A stretch of DNA of 64,000 bases from Photobacterium toruni. GTDB lineage: Bacteria; Pseudomonadota; Gammaproteobacteria; Enterobacterales; Vibrionaceae. The notes beneath the pieces are model-generated. The model was not told where the DNA came from, made no database searches, and was given only the letters and a program-made list of their open reading frames with translations. Below are positions 28,824-37,497 of the stretch, piece by piece; within the stretch, counting starts at the first letter, position 1, and each line of letters begins with the position of its first letter. The position numbers and the translations under genes are program-made. The stretch lies in assembly GCF_024529955.1 (NCBI RefSeq), contig NZ_AP024855.1:62001-126000 (forward strand), given 5' to 3'.

Positions 28824-29420
28824 TTATCTTAAATCAACATTAGTGATTTCAGCATTAATAAAATAACTGTCGGCTTTGGGGACATCAAAGGTAATAGGTT
28901 TACCTTTTTGCTGTGTTTTAGGTCGGAAATAAGTCTCTGGCATTCGGTTAATTGAGTGCCATACAGTAAAATCGTCAGTTGCAATTGTTTTACCTTGGGC
29001 ATTGCTTAAATGAACTTTCATTGTGACATCAGTGACGGATTTTGAATTCTGGTTTGTCATCATGGTTGGAATAACGAGAGTGCCATTTTCATAATGTGCT
29101 GCCGTTAATAAAATATCTAGGCCACTGTCACTAAGCTGTTGAATTGCTTTTTTATCACCCAGTTTAATTACAACACCTTTTGAGGCACTAATGACGGGAA
29201 TCGCCATTGTAGATGTTGCTATAACAGGAATTGCTGTAGTTGTTTGAGCGGCTGATGTTGTTAAGGAATCATTGGTTTGAGGTTTATATTGCCAAGTAAA
29301 GTTATCATGTAGAATAACTTGACGGCCATCATCAAGGGTTAGCGTTTGATTAGCAGCCCATGCTGAATGTGAAGCGATTAATGCAATAATGATACTGCAC
29401 AGTTGAGTCTTTTTTAGCAT
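28824..29420 (-). CDS. Exported DUF3157-like protein
   Basis: The 198-residue precursor has a signal peptide (SIIIALIASHSAWA, cleavage before ANQT). The mature start TLTLDDGRQVILHDNFTWQYK resembles DUF3157 proteins of Vibrio as I remember them. A Thr/Ser/Ala-rich linker (about 50-80) leads to a C-terminal beta-rich domain (VTMKVHLSNAQGKTIATDDFTVW) that looks like an Ig-type fold. Function is unknown. It has its own ribosome site (AAGGA) and stands alone between terminators. Confidence 0.65.
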   Translation of the reverse strand: MLKKTQLCSIIIALIASHSAWAANQTLTLDDGRQVILHDNFTWQYKPQTNDSLTTSAAQTTTAIPVIATSTMAIPVISASKGVVIKLGDKKAIQQLSDSGLDILLTAAHYENGTLVIPTMMTNQNSKSVTDVTMKVHLSNAQGKTIATDDFTVWHSINRMPETYFRPKTQQKGKPITFDVPKADSYFINAEITNVDLR

Positions 29421-29518
29421 TGTTATGTCCTTAACGTCTGATGCTTTAGGCTCATTATTCTAACAGTTTTATCGCTAAATAACGTTACATCAATTCTGAT
29501 ACTAATAGTCGTTATCAA

Positions 29519-29544
29519 TAAGCCAGCTTTTATGGGCTGGCTTA
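29519..29544. terminator. Hairpin after the YccS-like gene
   Basis: TAAGCCAGC (29519-29527) pairs exactly with GCTGGCTTA (29536-29544). It sits about 30 bp beyond the stop of the minus-strand YccS-like gene, but only a short U-rich stretch follows, so efficiency is uncertain. Confidence 0.6.
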
Positions 29545-29571
29545 AAGACAAATCATAGTGATAAAGAAATA

Positions 29572-31686
29572 CTATGCGGGTTGGTGATCTATAGCATTAA
29601 GAAATAATGTAATTTCTTTTGAAAGTAATGCTATTAATTCATTATTATCAAGCCGATATATTTCGTCTTCTATATAAGTAAATGATTGATAAATAAACTG
29701 CTCTTGCTTGGATATATATTTAAACAGTTCTGTGTGATTTAATGATTGTTGTAACAGTTGTTGAAGTTGCACTAATGAGTGTATAGCATTCTTTAATTCA
29801 GATTCAACTTGAGCGCTTGGTACGATATTCTCTTTGTTTTCATTTAGTTGAGTTAATATTCGTAAAATAATATTAGAACTACGGCTACATAGAAGAATAT
29901 GTTCGCTTGTTTGTGAGTTACGTTGTGGCTCACCTAAATATCCCATCCAATGGTCAAATAGGTTAGTGTCATAGACAACACAATCTTGGAAGTGATGTTG
30001 TAATTTTTCTGTGTGTTGTTGATCTTTATGGGACAAATAAAGATTAAAGCTAATCAAGTAATCTTTATAGCCTTTAATTGTTGTTGAAAGTTGGGTCGGG
30101 AATGATTTTTTTTGCCAACCAGGCGTTAAAATAAACACAAATATCAGTGGAATAAAGACTCCTAATACGGTGTTATCTAATCGTGGCAGCATGATATTGT
30201 CTCCCTGACCATTAAGGGAGAAGCCTGCAAATACAAATAAAGTAACGAAGAATACCGCAAATCCATAGTGACGCGCGGAAGTATGGAAAAATAGTACTGC
30301 CGCAATGCAAAATACAAAGGGTAAAATATCAGTAGATACTTGAAAGTGTAATAAACCGCCCACTACAATAAGTCCACAAATTGTACCGGTTAGACGTTGT
30401 AGAAGCCTTATCCATGTCATTGATAAATTTGGACGGAGAATCAGTAGGCTGGTCATTAATGTCCAAAAGCCAAAATCCAAATGCAACAAACGAACAATAA
30501 TAAGACCAGTAGTAAGACTTAATGTTCCTCGAAGGGCATGGCGGAAATAACTTGATTTTAACGTCATTTGGCTTGTTAATTTAGACGCGATATCATGCCA
30601 TTTCCACGTTAAAACTATTGGTTTAGGTACTATCTTATTCGTTATTTCTACCGTTGTGGATTTATTTTTAAGTTCTTGTAATAAAAGATAAATGATATCT
30701 AATTTATTAATGAAAGCATGTGCAGCTATTGCTTCATCTTGTGCATTTTCTGCAACTTGACATTGACGTAAGGTTTTAAAATCAATTTCTGGTATATCTA
30801 AAAAATGGACATTATTAACAGTTACTTGTGATAAATACTGACTAATTTGTTGGTTTGCATGATGAATACTTTCTAACCATTGTGGATTGTATTGTTTTAA
30901 TAATGGTGTTGAAGTGAAATACATTAACCGTGTTTGTTCATTAATACGTTCCGCTATTTTTAAAAAACGGTAAATGTCTTGTAGTTTTGCACTATCTTCA
31001 CCACAGCAAAATTGCTGATGAATACGATATTCAAGGGTATGGGATAGCGTCGCTATTTGTGAGCGAAATTGGGCTGATTTAATGAATAATTGGTTTTTAT
31101 CTGTCGCTAAAACAAATGCTTTGTCATGAAGCATCAGCTTTTTAGCCAGTACTTGATAAAGATCGGATAAAAGGTCTTTGGATTCTTGATTTGGAAGGAA
31201 ATAAATAGCTAAAGCTTGCCAGAAAATATACCACATTGCACCGCCAGTTAACCAAAGTGGTATTAGCCATACTGGGCGTCCTTCAAGATGTAATAACATT
31301 GCATAGATGGCTAAGAGGATGGCTGAAAAACCAATAGCACCTAATCGAGGCGTCAATACTGCTAACATAAACAGCGCAAAGCTTATTATTGCTAATGAAG
31401 CAATAAATAATAACGAGTGCGGAAATACGACTTCGATACCTAAACTGATGAAGAAAAAGAGAGGTAAGGCAATTAGAAAGTCAAAAATGCGGTATTTTGT
31501 TACGCTAGAGGTGTCAGCAAATCCACAGCTAATACTGCCGAGTGAAAAAGCAATCCCCATCGTGACATGCCCCATTAAAAATAATGGAATAGAACAGCTC
31601 ACAAAGCTAAATGCGGCAATATTTGTTCTTAAATTAAAGAACGTTCGTAGTGATGGATAACGAAGCAAAATTTTTGATTGAATCAT
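29572..31686 (-). CDS. yccS: YccS/FUSC-family inner membrane protein
   Basis: This is an integral membrane protein of the FUSC/aromatic acid exporter-like family, related to E. coli YccS (717 residues). It shows two blocks of helices, one N-terminal (FSFVSCSIPLFLMGHVTMGI to WLTGGAMWYIFW) and one in the middle (ALRGTLSLTTGLIIVRLLHL to PLIFVFILTPGW), separated and followed by cytoplasmic segments of about 200 residues. The phrase DFGFWTLMTSLLILRPNLS is the conserved motif of the second block. The start at 31686 is the first ATG; a GTG 9 bp earlier is possible. Its substrate is unknown. Confidence 0.82.
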   Translation of the reverse strand: MIQSKILLRYPSLRTFFNLRTNIAAFSFVSCSIPLFLMGHVTMGIAFSLGSISCGFADTSSVTKYRIFDFLIALPLFFFISLGIEVVFPHSLLFIASLAIISFALFMLAVLTPRLGAIGFSAILLAIYAMLLHLEGRPVWLIPLWLTGGAMWYIFWQALAIYFLPNQESKDLLSDLYQVLAKKLMLHDKAFVLATDKNQLFIKSAQFRSQIATLSHTLEYRIHQQFCCGEDSAKLQDIYRFLKIAERINEQTRLMYFTSTPLLKQYNPQWLESIHHANQQISQYLSQVTVNNVHFLDIPEIDFKTLRQCQVAENAQDEAIAAHAFINKLDIIYLLLQELKNKSTTVEITNKIVPKPIVLTWKWHDIASKLTSQMTLKSSYFRHALRGTLSLTTGLIIVRLLHLDFGFWTLMTSLLILRPNLSMTWIRLLQRLTGTICGLIVVGGLLHFQVSTDILPFVFCIAAVLFFHTSARHYGFAVFFVTLFVFAGFSLNGQGDNIMLPRLDNTVLGVFIPLIFVFILTPGWQKKSFPTQLSTTIKGYKDYLISFNLYLSHKDQQHTEKLQHHFQDCVVYDTNLFDHWMGYLGEPQRNSQTSEHILLCSRSSNIILRILTQLNENKENIVPSAQVESELKNAIHSLVQLQQLLQQSLNHTELFKYISKQEQFIYQSFTYIEDEIYRLDNNELIALLSKEITLFLNAIDHQPA

Positions 31687-31937
31687 TGTTAGCACGATAG
31701 TTAAAAATGTAGATAAGAACTTCTAATCTATCGCTTGTTGGTATGTTTAGCCAGTGTTGAGACAAATATTAATGATAAAATTATATAAAAAATGATGTAT
31801 TAGTGTGAGGAAGGTTTAACTTTTCAGTTCTATTATGGGTGAAAATGTCCATAATATTTGGCTGTATAGGCTATTTATCAAAATGGATTTCCTCTTTAGT
31901 ATTGTTACATCAATATGTTAATTAAGAGATAGTATCT

Positions 31938-32597
31938 ATGCAACATCAAATTATTACCGATTTGAATAATCGCTATACTACAAAACAATATGATAAAACT
32001 AAAAAAATCAGTGCTGATAATATAAATCTTATTAAAGATGCTATTCGTTTATCAGCTTCATCGATCAATTCTCAGCCATGGAAGTTTATTGTACTTGAAA
32101 GTGATGAGGCTAAGTTACGATTTTATCAAACATTTGAAAATAAATATCAATTTAATCAGCATCATGCAATAGAAGCATCGCATATTATTTTATTTGCATA
32201 TAATCCATATTATACAAAAAATGATTATCGTAATGTCGTTGATGTAGAAGTATCAGCAGGGCATTTACCCGCAGAAAAATATAATGATATGTTAAATGGT
32301 GCTTATAGTTTTGCTGAACTCAATACTGATGCTACAGGGTTTAATGGTCATTGGACAAAAGCACAGACCTATATCGCATTGGGAAATACATTACATGTAC
32401 TAGCACGTTTAGGTATTGCGTCAACAGCAATGGAAGGGGTTGATTCGCAATTAATTGGGTCTATTTTTAAGGATGAGCTTGACGGTTATATTTGTGATGT
32501 TGCTCTGGCGATGGGATATGCTTTAGAGGAGCAAGATTATAACTATGGTTTACCAAAAGCACGTTTGGCTGAAGTTGATGTTATTACCGTTATCTAA
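31938..32597 (+). CDS. nfsB: NAD(P)H nitroreductase / flavin reductase (NfsB, FRase I type)
   Basis: This FMN-dependent reductase transfers electrons from NAD(P)H to nitroaromatics, quinones or free flavins. The 219 residues closely resemble Aliivibrio fischeri FRase I: NRYTTKQYD, IRLSASSINSQPWKFIVLES (FMN binding), FNGHWTKAQTYIALGNTLH and STAMEGVDSQLI. In luminous relatives such an enzyme can supply FMNH2 to luciferase, but no lux genes lie in this window. It stands alone and is followed by a strong hairpin. Confidence 0.9.
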   Translation: MQHQIITDLNNRYTTKQYDKTKKISADNINLIKDAIRLSASSINSQPWKFIVLESDEAKLRFYQTFENKYQFNQHHAIEASHIILFAYNPYYTKNDYRNVVDVEVSAGHLPAEKYNDMLNGAYSFAELNTDATGFNGHWTKAQTYIALGNTLHVLARLGIASTAMEGVDSQLIGSIFKDELDGYICDVALAMGYALEEQDYNYGLPKARLAEVDVITVI

Positions 32598-32615
32598 TAG
32601 CATTAATAAATAGCG

Positions 32616-32657
32616 TGATAGTTATTTGAATGCGATAAAATATTCGAATAACTATCA
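32616..32657. terminator. Bidirectional terminator between nitroreductase and LysR genes
   Basis: TGATAGTTATTTGAAT (32616-32631) pairs with ATTCGAATAACTATCA (32642-32657) with one G-T type mismatch, and T-rich sequence follows. The two genes are convergent. Confidence 0.8.
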
Positions 32658-32687
32658 TGTTTATTTTATGTGATGAGTGATTTTTTA

Positions 32688-33614
32688 TTAAGATAGATAG
32701 ACTTCCCATCTTGGTGGCGTACCAATATAACATTGAACGGCATGAATAAATTCTTTCACAAGCATAGTATGCTTTCGATGCGGGTATATAGCATAAATTG
32801 CGGTATTAGAACGTGATATTATCATGTCAGGTAACAGTTGCACCAAGTCTAGTTTTTCCAGTGAATCTTCTAGGTTTGATAAATCTATTAATGCATAGCC
32901 TATTCCATCTTTTACTGCATTTATCATGGTTTTCACGTCACTAACTTTATATTTAGCCTGCATTTTATAAGCAGTAAAATCAGGATCTTGCTTGGTGCTT
33001 TTTATTTGTAATTGATCAAGAGTAACATCAATATTACTGTAAACAATAGATGGTAGTGCAATTAATTGCTGCGGTGATGTTGGGTAGCCATAACGATCGA
33101 CAAAAGACGACGAGGCAATTAAAATATAATGGGTGTCAGCAATTTTTTTAGCGATTAAATTAGACTCATTTAACTGTCCTAACCGAAATGCGATATCAAA
33201 TTGCTCTGAAATAATATCGGCTTTTTTATCATTGAGTGAATGGATAATTTGTACGTCTGGATATTGTGCCATAAAGCGAGAAATGACAGGTTGTAGGTAG
33301 CCTTGACCAAAATAAACAGGTGAAGTAATACGCAAAATGCCTTTAGGGTGTGATTGGTATGAGTCAGCAATAAGCTGAATATCATTTAAAACATCGTTGA
33401 GTTTAATTGTTTGTTTAAGAATATCTTCACCAGCAGAGGTTAATGAAAAAGATCGAGTGGAACGATTTAACAGTTGGACACCAAGATCAGATTCAAGTTT
33501 TTTTATTTGTTTTGATAACGATGAATTGTCCATGTCATGCAAAGCTGCCGCTTTAGAAAATGAGCCTAGATTCACAATATCAGCAAAGAGTAGTAGTTTG
33601 TTAGTCAGTGCCAT
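32688..33614 (-). CDS. LysR-family transcriptional regulator
   Basis: The protein has an N-terminal winged helix with FADIVNLGSFSKAAALHDMDNSSLSKQIKKLE and LGVQLLNRSTRSFSLT, followed by the LysR effector domain with GILRITSPVYFGQGYLQPVI. I start at 33614 (MALTNK), where AAGGA lies seven bases upstream, giving 308 residues; 25 extra codons upstream are open but would run into the end of the preceding gene's spacer. It follows a TauE/SafE permease gene by 35 bp on the same strand and may control it. The target is unknown. Confidence 0.88.
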   Translation of the reverse strand: MALTNKLLLFADIVNLGSFSKAAALHDMDNSSLSKQIKKLESDLGVQLLNRSTRSFSLTSAGEDILKQTIKLNDVLNDIQLIADSYQSHPKGILRITSPVYFGQGYLQPVISRFMAQYPDVQIIHSLNDKKADIISEQFDIAFRLGQLNESNLIAKKIADTHYILIASSSFVDRYGYPTSPQQLIALPSIVYSNIDVTLDQLQIKSTKQDPDFTAYKMQAKYKVSDVKTMINAVKDGIGYALIDLSNLEDSLEKLDLVQLLPDMIISRSNTAIYAIYPHRKHTMLVKEFIHAVQCYIGTPPRWEVYLS

Positions 33615-33649
33615 TTTATGATCCTTAAATTTTATGATGTGGATAATTA

Positions 33650-34363
33650 TTAGCTTTTGTAAATAGCAATAATGCCACAAATAAAGCATAAAACTAATGC
33701 ACCATAGCGAATTGTTTGTTTAGGTAGTGATTGTGTAGTTTTTAATGCTAACCAATAGCCAGCCCAAGCTGCCGGAAGTAAGGGCAGGGTTAACCATAAT
33801 TTTTCGCTATTTAAAAAGCCGACTGGTATCAGAGTCAGCAATGAAATTATCGAGCTGAAAACAAAGAATGCTGATAGATTTCCACGTAATTGATTGGCTT
33901 CTTGATGCTGTAATAAAATAGCCATTGGTGGACCACCAATGGCTGAACTTGTGCCAAATAATCCTGAGAAAAATCCAGCAATCACCATTCTTATTGGTGT
34001 TGGTTCTATTCTAAAAGGCATAACACTAATAAATACGGCCAGTAATACTAATAAGCCGACCCACAGTGATAATGTTTGGCTAGAGATAAAAATGAGCAAG
34101 GTTGCCCCTGCAATTGATCCTGGAATACGTCCAAGAATTGCCATTTTTAAGCCGCCTAATTCAATACTGTTACGATGCTTTAAGCTATTAAGTAATGAGA
34201 TAAAGAGCGCAACCAAACAGATTGGAGCTGGTACATACTGTGGTGCAATAATAATAAGGATAGGAGCTGAAACGATAGCCAGACCAAAACCAATTGCTGT
34301 TTGTACAAAAGACCCGACAAAGATCATTGCAATGGCTAGTAATGTTGTTGGGTCAATAGTCAT
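33650..34363 (-). CDS. TauE/SafE-family (DUF81) membrane permease
   Basis: The 237 residues form about seven helices. They include the family repeats GSFVQTAIGFGLAIVSAPIL (about 17-36) and GFFSGLFGTSSAIGGPPMAILL (near 132-153), both with the Gly/Pro-rich turn typical of TauE/SafE. Family members export or import sulfite, sulfoacetate and other organic anions. The substrate here cannot be inferred. It is upstream of a LysR gene on the same strand, probably one transcript. Confidence 0.87.
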   Translation of the reverse strand: MTIDPTTLLAIAMIFVGSFVQTAIGFGLAIVSAPILIIIAPQYVPAPICLVALFISLLNSLKHRNSIELGGLKMAILGRIPGSIAGATLLIFISSQTLSLWVGLLVLLAVFISVMPFRIEPTPIRMVIAGFFSGLFGTSSAIGGPPMAILLQHQEANQLRGNLSAFFVFSSIISLLTLIPVGFLNSEKLWLTLPLLPAAWAGYWLALKTTQSLPKQTIRYGALVLCFICGIIAIYKS

Positions 34364-34506
34364 AATGAGGTTCTTACATTAAGAATCATAGAATATAGCT
34401 ATTGTTATGCAGCATGTCTTTTTATGCAATCAAGAAATGAATGAGTAGGATATAAATAGTACAGATTAAAATCATATTAAATATTATAAATGTACTAATC
34501 TAGTTG

Positions 34507-35253
34507 CTATTCCGATAATTGATCTAACAAAACTAATCCTTGTTTTAGCCCATTAGATATTAAGACGTCATAAAAATCATCAATATCTGCTAAATATTGA
34601 TTTATTGCCTGCTTTTCTTCGCTATTTTTTGTCATATTTAAAAATATAAGACACACTGTACCTGTTCGAGAATGAATCACTTGCTCTAGTAATCGCGATC
34701 CAGCTTTGGATGATAATTTAAGACCTAAATCAAGGCTGTTATTTGTCATGGCATGGCTAAAAACAGAGAGTAGCTCGTTATCAATATCTTCGGTTTGTGA
34801 AAACAGTGACGCTAGAAATTTAACATGTTTAGTTGCGAGTGCCGCAATCATATTTTCGAGATTTTCAGCCATCGGGACACTTTGCCACCGCAATATATCA
34901 TTTGATGTTATTGTTGTTATTTGACCCAATGTGTCAGTTTTATTAATTGCAGTGTCATGATTCGAAACATAAAACATATCAAAGCAATGTTGAATAACCC
35001 ATTCGAAATGGCTCTCTGGTACGATTATATCTTGGTTTGACAAAATATGTGCAGTGGTGTTTTTGGCTTCACTGTGAAGTGATTGCACCATTAAATAAAG
35101 AGTAAAAAATATTTTAGTTTGATGAATTGCTTCATTCATACGAGCATCAATAGATGATGAACGAGCGGTTAATTCTGTAAATGTCGCTATTTCCCTAACC
35201 GCGGCCTGAATATGCAGTTCGATACTTATCGTATCATTTAGTCTTGTACTCAT
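34507..35253 (-). CDS. Unknown cytoplasmic protein
   Basis: I do not recognise this 248-residue protein. It has no signal peptide or membrane helix and looks largely helical (VREIATFTELTARSSSIDAR near the start, KQAINQYLADIDDFYDVLIS near the end). The start at 35253 (MSTRLND) has AAGGA eight bases upstream, better than the ATG at 35280. It stands alone between a TauE-like gene and a divergent small gene, with no clear terminator. Confidence 0.6.
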   Translation of the reverse strand: MSTRLNDTISIELHIQAAVREIATFTELTARSSSIDARMNEAIHQTKIFFTLYLMVQSLHSEAKNTTAHILSNQDIIVPESHFEWVIQHCFDMFYVSNHDTAINKTDTLGQITTITSNDILRWQSVPMAENLENMIAALATKHVKFLASLFSQTEDIDNELLSVFSHAMTNNSLDLGLKLSSKAGSRLLEQVIHSRTGTVCLIFLNMTKNSEEKQAINQYLADIDDFYDVLISNGLKQGLVLLDQLSE

Positions 35254-35431
35254 TAGCGTATTCCTTTTTCGCTGGTACAATTTAATTGTGGTACAGGTTG
35301 GTGGGTTATGTCCAGTATGATAGTGAAATTGTAAATAATGTTCACTTTTTCTTAAGGGGGATTTAATGTACTCAAACTATGATCTTGTAAATTACAGTAA
35401 TATACTATTATAAAAACAATAAGATGCATTT

Positions 35432-35755
35432 ATGATGAATATTATTTATAGTGAAAATAGACATTTACGTAAATTTTTCCATTTACATGAGCAATATCAA
35501 TCGATTATCTGTCAAGATGTCAGGGAGCGTTTACCTAAATTAATTACAGCGCAATCAGCAAAGATTAAAACGGCAAAACAGTTTCGTAATAATGGTCTAA
35601 AAATTTATGAGTATAAGATTATTGCGGCTAAAGATGCTGTCTTTCGGTTAGCTTATACATATTCTAATGATACTATTAATGTTATTTATATTAGTCAAAC
35701 AATCATTAAACAGCAATTTTGTAAGCTATTAGAAAATACAGAACTTGTCGATTAA
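35432..35755 (+). CDS. Small unknown protein, possibly RelE/HigB-like fold
   Basis: The 107-residue product is basic, with no signal peptide. After two helix-like stretches (HLRKFFHLHEQYQSII, VRERLPKLITAQSAKIKTA) come strands LKIYEYKIIAAKDAVFRLAYTY and TINVIYISQTIIKQQF, followed by a short helix. This helix-helix then three-strand order and the RLAYTY/INVIYI pattern recall RelE/HigB toxins. No antitoxin-like gene is adjacent, and similarity is weak, so the fold guess is tentative. It has a weak ribosome site. Confidence 0.5.
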   Translation: MMNIIYSENRHLRKFFHLHEQYQSIICQDVRERLPKLITAQSAKIKTAKQFRNNGLKIYEYKIIAAKDAVFRLAYTYSNDTINVIYISQTIIKQQFCKLLENTELVD

Positions 35756-35770
35756 TCAATATAATATAAT

Positions 35771-35814
35771 CAAAAAAATAAAATAATAAGCCGTCAATTA
35801 ATATTAACGGCTTA
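35771..35814 (-). terminator. Terminator of the SPFH-NfeD pair
   Basis: TAAGCCGT (35787-35794) pairs with ACGGCTTA (35807-35814). Read on the minus strand the hairpin is followed by a U-rich run (complement of 35771-35786), so it terminates the gene pair to its right. Confidence 0.75.
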
Positions 35815-35850
35815 TATGTTTATATTGTAAATAGATGTTATGTGTTTATT

Positions 35851-36309
35851 TTACAGTATGGTGTTATCTAGTGGTTCAACCCATAAAACACCCACTTCTT
35901 TTTTTACCACTTTAACCTTTACGCCTTTTTCTATTGTTGCAGTTGATTTAATTAACCATTGGATTCCAGAATAATTAAAGGTATAGCGTTCTGATGGTAA
36001 TAAATCTTTTTCTAGTTTAAATGTTATAACGGCAAAATCAGTATTTACGTCAGTTTTAGTTGGTTTGTTTTGTAATTTTTTTAAGGGCTTCCAAAGAGCG
36101 ATTGTTAACAATAATGTTATAATGGCTAAAGTTGAAAGCGTGCTTATCCAGTTAGCTTCAATAATTCCAATATAAATTAAACCACTGGTGAGTAGCATTG
36201 CAATGCCGAAAAATAGCAAGACCAATGTACTGCAACCAAGTATTAGTACTTCAATGATAAGGGCAAGTAAGCCCAATACCATTAATGTTTGTGAGATATT
36301 GCTAAACAT
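35851..36309 (-). CDS. NfeD-family membrane protein
   Basis: NfeD proteins are small membrane proteins with a C-terminal OB-fold; they partner SPFH/stomatin proteins. The 152 residues have three or four helices (LGLLALIIEVLILGCSTLVLLFFGIAML, then STLAIITLLLTIALW) and a soluble domain with RYTFNYSGIQWLIKSTATIEKG and VKVVKKEVGVLWVEPL. It follows the stomatin-like gene by 17 bp, the usual NfeD-SPFH pair, comparable to E. coli YbbJ-QmcA. Confidence 0.85.
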   Translation of the reverse strand: MFSNISQTLMVLGLLALIIEVLILGCSTLVLLFFGIAMLLTSGLIYIGIIEANWISTLSTLAIITLLLTIALWKPLKKLQNKPTKTDVNTDFAVITFKLEKDLLPSERYTFNYSGIQWLIKSTATIEKGVKVKVVKKEVGVLWVEPLDNTIL

Positions 36310-36326
36310 ACAACACCTTAATTATT

Positions 36327-37283
36327 CTAAGCGTTATTTTTCTGCGCTTTATTAATTGAGTTTATAATTGATAAACCCTGCGCAACCATAGAGCTTGCAT
36401 TGGTTGAGTCTTCAGGTAATAAAACAACTGATGATTCTTTAGCGATGGCTTTTTTGGCTTCAATGGCCTTAGTTGCTAATTCAAGTTGAATCGCTTTTTG
36501 ACCTTGTTCAGTATCAGCCGCTTCACCAATTTTACGTAATGCTTGTGCTTGTGCGTCTGCAACCGCCAAAATAGCCGCCGCTTCACCTTCTGCTCGAAGA
36601 ATCTGTTCCTGTTTATCCGCTTCTGCGGCTAATACTTGAGCTTGTTTTTTACCTTCAGCTACGTTGATAGCTGACTGGCGATCGCCTTCTGACTCAAGAA
36701 TTTGTGCTCTTTTCTCTCGTTCTGCCTTCATTTGAGCTTCCATTGCTTCCATAACAGAGCTTGGCGGCACAATGTCTTTAATCTCATAACGTAGAACTTG
36801 AACGCCCCAAGGGTCAGAAGCTGTGTTTATAGCAGCAACAATGTTTGCATTTAAAAGATCGCGCTCTTCAAATGTTTTATCTAATTCCATTTTACCTAAT
36901 TCAGAACGCATGGTCGTTTGTGCAAGTTGAGTGACAGCAAATTTATAGTCATCAACACCATAGGTTGCTTTATAAGGTTCTAATACACGGAAATAAAGCA
37001 CACCATCGACTACAAGGCTGATATTATCTTTAGTGATCGCCGATTGTGAAGGTACATCGACAGCCGTTTCTTTTAGGCTTCGTTTGGCACCAATACTGTC
37101 AATAAACGGAATAATAAAATTTAAGCCAGCTTCTTTTGTTGCGCGGTATTTTCCAAACCGCTCAATGAGCCATGCTTCATTTTGTGGCACAAAAATAATA
37201 CTTAATTTAAGTGTAATAACAATAAATACGAGTAGGTATAATTGTGGGCTTGAGAGTAAATTAATAATAAAATCAAGTGGCAT
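36327..37283 (-). CDS. qmcA: SPFH/stomatin-family protein (QmcA-like)
   Basis: SPFH proteins form large membrane cages or microdomains and modulate proteases such as FtsH and NfeD partners. The 318 residues have one N-terminal helix (LYLLVFIVITLKLSIIFVP), the SPFH domain (AWLIERFGKYRATKEAGLNF through DPWGVQVLRYEIKDIVPP), then a long Ala/Glu/Gln coiled coil (about 180-270) and a C-terminal segment. It forms an operon with NfeD. E. coli QmcA (305 residues) is the nearest named relative. Confidence 0.87.
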   Translation of the reverse strand: MPLDFIINLLSSPQLYLLVFIVITLKLSIIFVPQNEAWLIERFGKYRATKEAGLNFIIPFIDSIGAKRSLKETAVDVPSQSAITKDNISLVVDGVLYFRVLEPYKATYGVDDYKFAVTQLAQTTMRSELGKMELDKTFEERDLLNANIVAAINTASDPWGVQVLRYEIKDIVPPSSVMEAMEAQMKAEREKRAQILESEGDRQSAINVAEGKKQAQVLAAEADKQEQILRAEGEAAAILAVADAQAQALRKIGEAADTEQGQKAIQLELATKAIEAKKAIAKESSVVLLPEDSTNASSMVAQGLSIINSINKAQKNNA

Positions 37284-37497
37284 GATGCATTCCTTATGTT
37301 TTGTTATAATTTAGAAAGAGTTATAAATTACATCATACCATATCATACATGTCTCTTATGCTTATAAAAGGCTATTCAATTCGTGATATGTAACCATAGG
37401 AATATTTTATTATTATAGTTCGTTCTATAGTGAATGTTATGTTGTAGTCATATTTATTAAGCGGCAACCTTAATATTCAAAGCATAAATAGATTATT

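Noticed and set aside
31307..31660. 117-codon frame antisense to the YccS-like gene
   Set aside because: Low-complexity reading opposite membrane helices; no family or ribosome site.
31938..32597. Luciferase-linked flavin reductase of a lux locus
   Set aside because: Similarity to FRase I is strong, but no lux genes lie in the window.
33939..34382. 147-codon frame antisense to the TauE/SafE gene
   Set aside because: Mirror of hydrophobic codons; no motif, no ribosome site.
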